64,000 bases of DNA. Source: Mycteria americana. Taxonomy: Eukaryota; Chordata; Aves; Ciconiiformes; Ciconiidae. The DNA lies in contig NC_134367.1 in assembly GCF_035582795.1 (NCBI RefSeq), forward strand, positions 83,187,062 to 83,251,061, written 5' to 3'. Each line of letters starts with the position of its first letter. The stretch's first letter is position 1. A program made the position numbers and the translations under genes. Under the pieces are notes generated by a model that saw nothing but the letters and a program-made list of their open reading frames with translations, had not been told where the DNA came from and did no database searches. This document shows positions 61,370-64,000 of the stretch, in pieces.

Positions 61370-61633
61370 CTGCAGAAACTCAGCAGCTGCATCCTGCAGC
61401 TCTGCCTCGGTCAAAGCTCTCCCCGAAGTCATCAGGAGCTCTGAGCTGAACCTGATGCTCCCTCTGGGCAGCAGGAACACCGGAGATAGGCAGCTACGAA
61501 GGTGTCTCCGCACCTCAGCAGCTTTTCCCTGGGCCACCTGTGGCCCTGCTTCTTTTCTGATTCTGGTCTCCTTTGCTTTTGGGAATTGTATTTTGCTGTA
61601 GAGTGTGACCACGTGGGTTTGCTGACGCAGCAT
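61370..61633 (-). other. Exon-like open segment, possible SEA-domain-like fragment
   Basis: On the minus strand the frame is open from 61732 to 61100. Within it, 61633-61370 is bounded by an acceptor-like GGTTTTCAG and a strong donor CTGCAG|GTGAGG, and is exactly 88 codons. A second, stronger acceptor (polypyrimidine tract then TTTACAG) lies at 61735. Codons favour G/C in third position near the 3' part. The protein contains PRGSIRFSSELL followed by ALTEAELQDAAAEFL, loosely reminiscent of the end of a SEA domain, but I cannot assign a family and saw no partner exon in the window. It could also be an ancient pseudoexon. Confidence 0.3.
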
Positions 61634-61884
61634 CTGAAAACCGAATAACTGGTATATAGGTACATACTTGTGTTTTTGCCTTATTTCCTGTGCGCTTCCT
61701 TCCCCCCTGCCCTGTGCACACACACGGAGCATACCTGTAAAGACAAGGAAAAGGAGGTGAGCTGTGAGGTGAGAGTTTGCTCACGATGAGATATCCACTG
61801 TAGTAAAGACAACAGTTGAGTAAAAAAAAAGCCGAAGAGCATTACGAGACTGCAGAGTGACAGGACGGGGAAACAGACGGAGTG

Positions 61885-62400
61885 TAGGTAGATGTGAAGC
61901 GATACACATAGGGAAAAATAATCTCTGTGTACCCTCTTCAAGATCAAAATATTGGGATTTTTTCCATGGAAACATCAACTCAATGCTTGTCAGCAAGCAA
62001 AAAAAGCCAGTCAAATGTTAGGAATTATTAAGAAAGGACCAGAAATAAAGACAAGGATATGCTGTATAAATGTCACCGTATGAACTCCTGAGTCACCTGC
62101 TTTTGAGTGCGACTCTGATCCCTCATCTCAAAGAGGATATAGCAGAAGTGGGAAAAGTCCTGAGAAGGGCAGAAAGGGTGACCAAAGGTAGGGAATACTT
62201 TCTCTGTGAAAGGAAACTATGGAAGTCCAGTGAGCTGGAATCCTTCAACCTGGAGAAAAATGACATTAGGGAGGGTATAATAGAGGCCTACAGAGTTACG
62301 TGTGCCATAATGAAGGTGGATGTGGAGCTACCGTTCACCGTGTCTGCCAAGAGGAGAATTAGAGGCCATCAACTGCAGCTGGCCATAGCCAGGCTCGGAG
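61885..62400 (+). mobile_element. Ancient reptile-type CR1 LINE relic, + strand
   Basis: Translation of 62070-62370 shows PHLKEDIAEVGKVLRRAERV, SFNLEKNDIREGIIEAYRV and RRIRGHQLQLA, a decayed version of the CR1 reverse-transcriptase C-terminus ([44 protein letters not shown]). Upstream nucleotides such as GAAACATCAACTCAATG and CAAATGTTAGGAATTATTAAG match the same family, whose better preserved copies are common in turtles and crocodilians. Orientation is + and the ends are approximate. Confidence 0.8.
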
Positions 62401-64000
62401 CAAGCACCAGGAGCTGGTGCCTGGCGCGGTGGGTGGGGACCCGGGGAGCCCCTCACCGTGGATGCCGTGTGTGCCAAAGCTGAGGCGGGCGCAAGGGGAG
62501 GCTGGGCAAGCACCTGGAGAGCGCGAGATCCGCTGCGGGTTACTGACTCCAGAAACCAAACGGAGCTGAGGAAACCCCCGAGCCCCTTTCAGGGCCAGGC
62601 TCCGCTCAGGTGAGCGCTGCTTTCGGCTGGAGGGTCGCCCCTCTGGGATCTTTGCCCCCCCAGCCCACCTGGGCGAGCGCTGCACAGCTGGGCAGCCCCC
62701 GCAGGGCCGAGCACAGCCACAGCAAGCAGGACCGTGCGCAGCCAGGGGACAACAGCCTGCGCTCCGGGCCAGCTCCTGCCTCCGGTGTTTTCCTCCTCCT
62801 TCCCAGGAGGGGGATGCAGGAGGCCTCCTGAGAGGTGTGTTTGTGTGGAGGCAGCCACAGACACGGGGAGGGAGCATGCTGGCATAAACTGCTGTGGCCA
62901 TACCTATGCTCCCGTGGGTTTCAGCACAGGAGAACAGAGTTTAAACAAGGTATCCCGGGTCATCGAAGCCAAACGCTTTCTGCCAGAGCCACATATGTCT
63001 TACGCCTTTCCCCTCAAGCTCCCCCAGCAAACCGGTTGGGTTCCTCACGCAGCGCTTGGGTCTGGGAAGAGGACAGGGTGAGGGTGGCCACAGCTCCTAA
63101 ACACAGCAGGGCACGGCCCCCAGAAGCGGCGGGGATTGGGACCACAGACGTAGCAACGTGCAGGAGAGACCATTTGGGCACCTCAACACAAAGCCACCGC
63201 TGGACGTGCTTCAGGCACAGCTCTACGCTGCAAATAGGACCACCACGGCATCCCCCAGGCTTGACCCGAGCTCTCGCCTCGCCACAAAACTCGCACCGCG
63301 TGAGCTAACGCAGGTTTTGATGTCGATGTCCTTAAATTGTTTGTCTCTGTTTTTAACAGGCTTGTATTGATTTAGGTTAATTTAGTTACCCAAAAAAAGG
63401 GTTGTGCTGATCGCTCTAAATGGATTAAATAATGATTTTAGTTAAACTGATGGCAGGCTTGTGTGTAGACAGGGCCTGGAGCTTTGTAAGCTAATGACTT
63501 GGCAGTAATGCAATGAGTTTTTTTAGACAGCTGAGACCAAGCTGTTGTTTTAAATATAAGACCGTAAGTGTTACTGTTCTGGTAGATGGTCCCCAAACGT
63601 GATAATTTTCCACTAACTTGGGCTCCTTCTGGATCCTGGCAGATCTCTTTGCTAACTCTCGCTTTTCTGATAATAATTTGGCAAGTACTTTTACTCCAAA
63701 TGGATTTTGGATTAAATCCAAATGTAAAACATGGAAAATTTCCATTTTTTGGCACGATTTTCTAATTTTTGTTCACCTTCCCAGCCTGCTAAATTTTCCA
63801 CATTTTTGGCAATGGAAAAAAGGTTTATCCTTATTTTTTATAAAAATTCAGATAGAAAAAAAAATGCAAGTGAGCCCAGCTCCTGCCAACAGCAGGGACC
63901 TTTCCCCACAAGTGAGACCTGAGAGGAGGACAGGTCCAGAAGCAGCCACTGTTTAACTTCCTCACTCAGAAAAACGCAAGAATGAGATTAGCCCTTGGTC
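62401..64000. other. GC-rich patch then AT-rich intergenic end of window
   Basis: 62401-62830 is GC-rich with several CpGs directly after the old CR1 relic. From 63300 the sequence is AT-rich with a possible dispersed repeat. Open frames overlap on both strands and none is recognised. Confidence 0.6.
63330..63490 (+). repeat. Possible ancient dispersed repeat relic
   Basis: TAGTTAAACTGATGGCAGGC followed by TTGTGTGTAGACAGGGCCTG resembles a dispersed amniote repeat ending in TTGTGTGTAGACAAGGCC. Family not assigned. Confidence 0.3.

Noticed and set aside
55051..64000. DISC1 first exons, the usual downstream neighbour
   Set aside because: No recognisable DISC1 N-terminal or coiled-coil exon appears on the + strand; the gene probably begins beyond the window.

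Overview
This window is a piece of nuclear vertebrate genome, almost certainly from a bird. It has no bacterial or viral gene organisation. One split vertebrate gene can be read exon by exon. The interspersed repeats are dominated by CR1 LINEs, including two insertions that end in the typical avian CR1 3' terminus (seen here as its reverse complement). Most of the remaining sequence is ordinary AT-rich intergenic and intronic DNA with short tandem and simple repeats.

The only gene I can support fully is TSNAX (translin-associated factor X, Trax), on the + strand. Six coding exons (29192-29207, 31306-31413, 34734-34848, 36526-36656, 51429-51556, 53220-53594) have consensus GT/AG splice sites and keep frame. 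They encode 290 residues, the same length as human TSNAX, with the catalytic acidic residues, the basic N-terminal nuclear signal and the translin-family core intact. The gene starts in a CpG island (about 28640-29570) carrying a good ZNF143/THAP11-type promoter motif. It appears to end at an AATAAA near 55026. In mammals TSNAX lies between EGLN1 and DISC1. I see no exon of either here, so the flanks look intergenic.

Layout: 1-28640 is upstream intergenic DNA with a possible TATA promoter near 6175, several short tandem repeats, an ancient minus-strand CR1 (18400-19245) and a possible LTR-like block (22137-23170). Positions 28640-55050 hold the CpG-island promoter and TSNAX. The 14.8-kb intron 4 contains two minus-strand CR1 insertions (38972-39484 and 50104-51073). 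Positions 55050-64000 are downstream intergenic DNA with a possible SINE relic, an unexplained exon-like open segment on the minus strand (61370-61633), an old plus-strand reptile-type CR1 relic (61885-62400) and GC-rich patches.

I did not find a convincing undescribed biological system. The items most worth checking are the orphan exon-like segment at 61370-61633, the TATA/heat-shock-like cluster at 6132-6183 with a small open frame downstream, and the in-frame open extension upstream of the TSNAX start.
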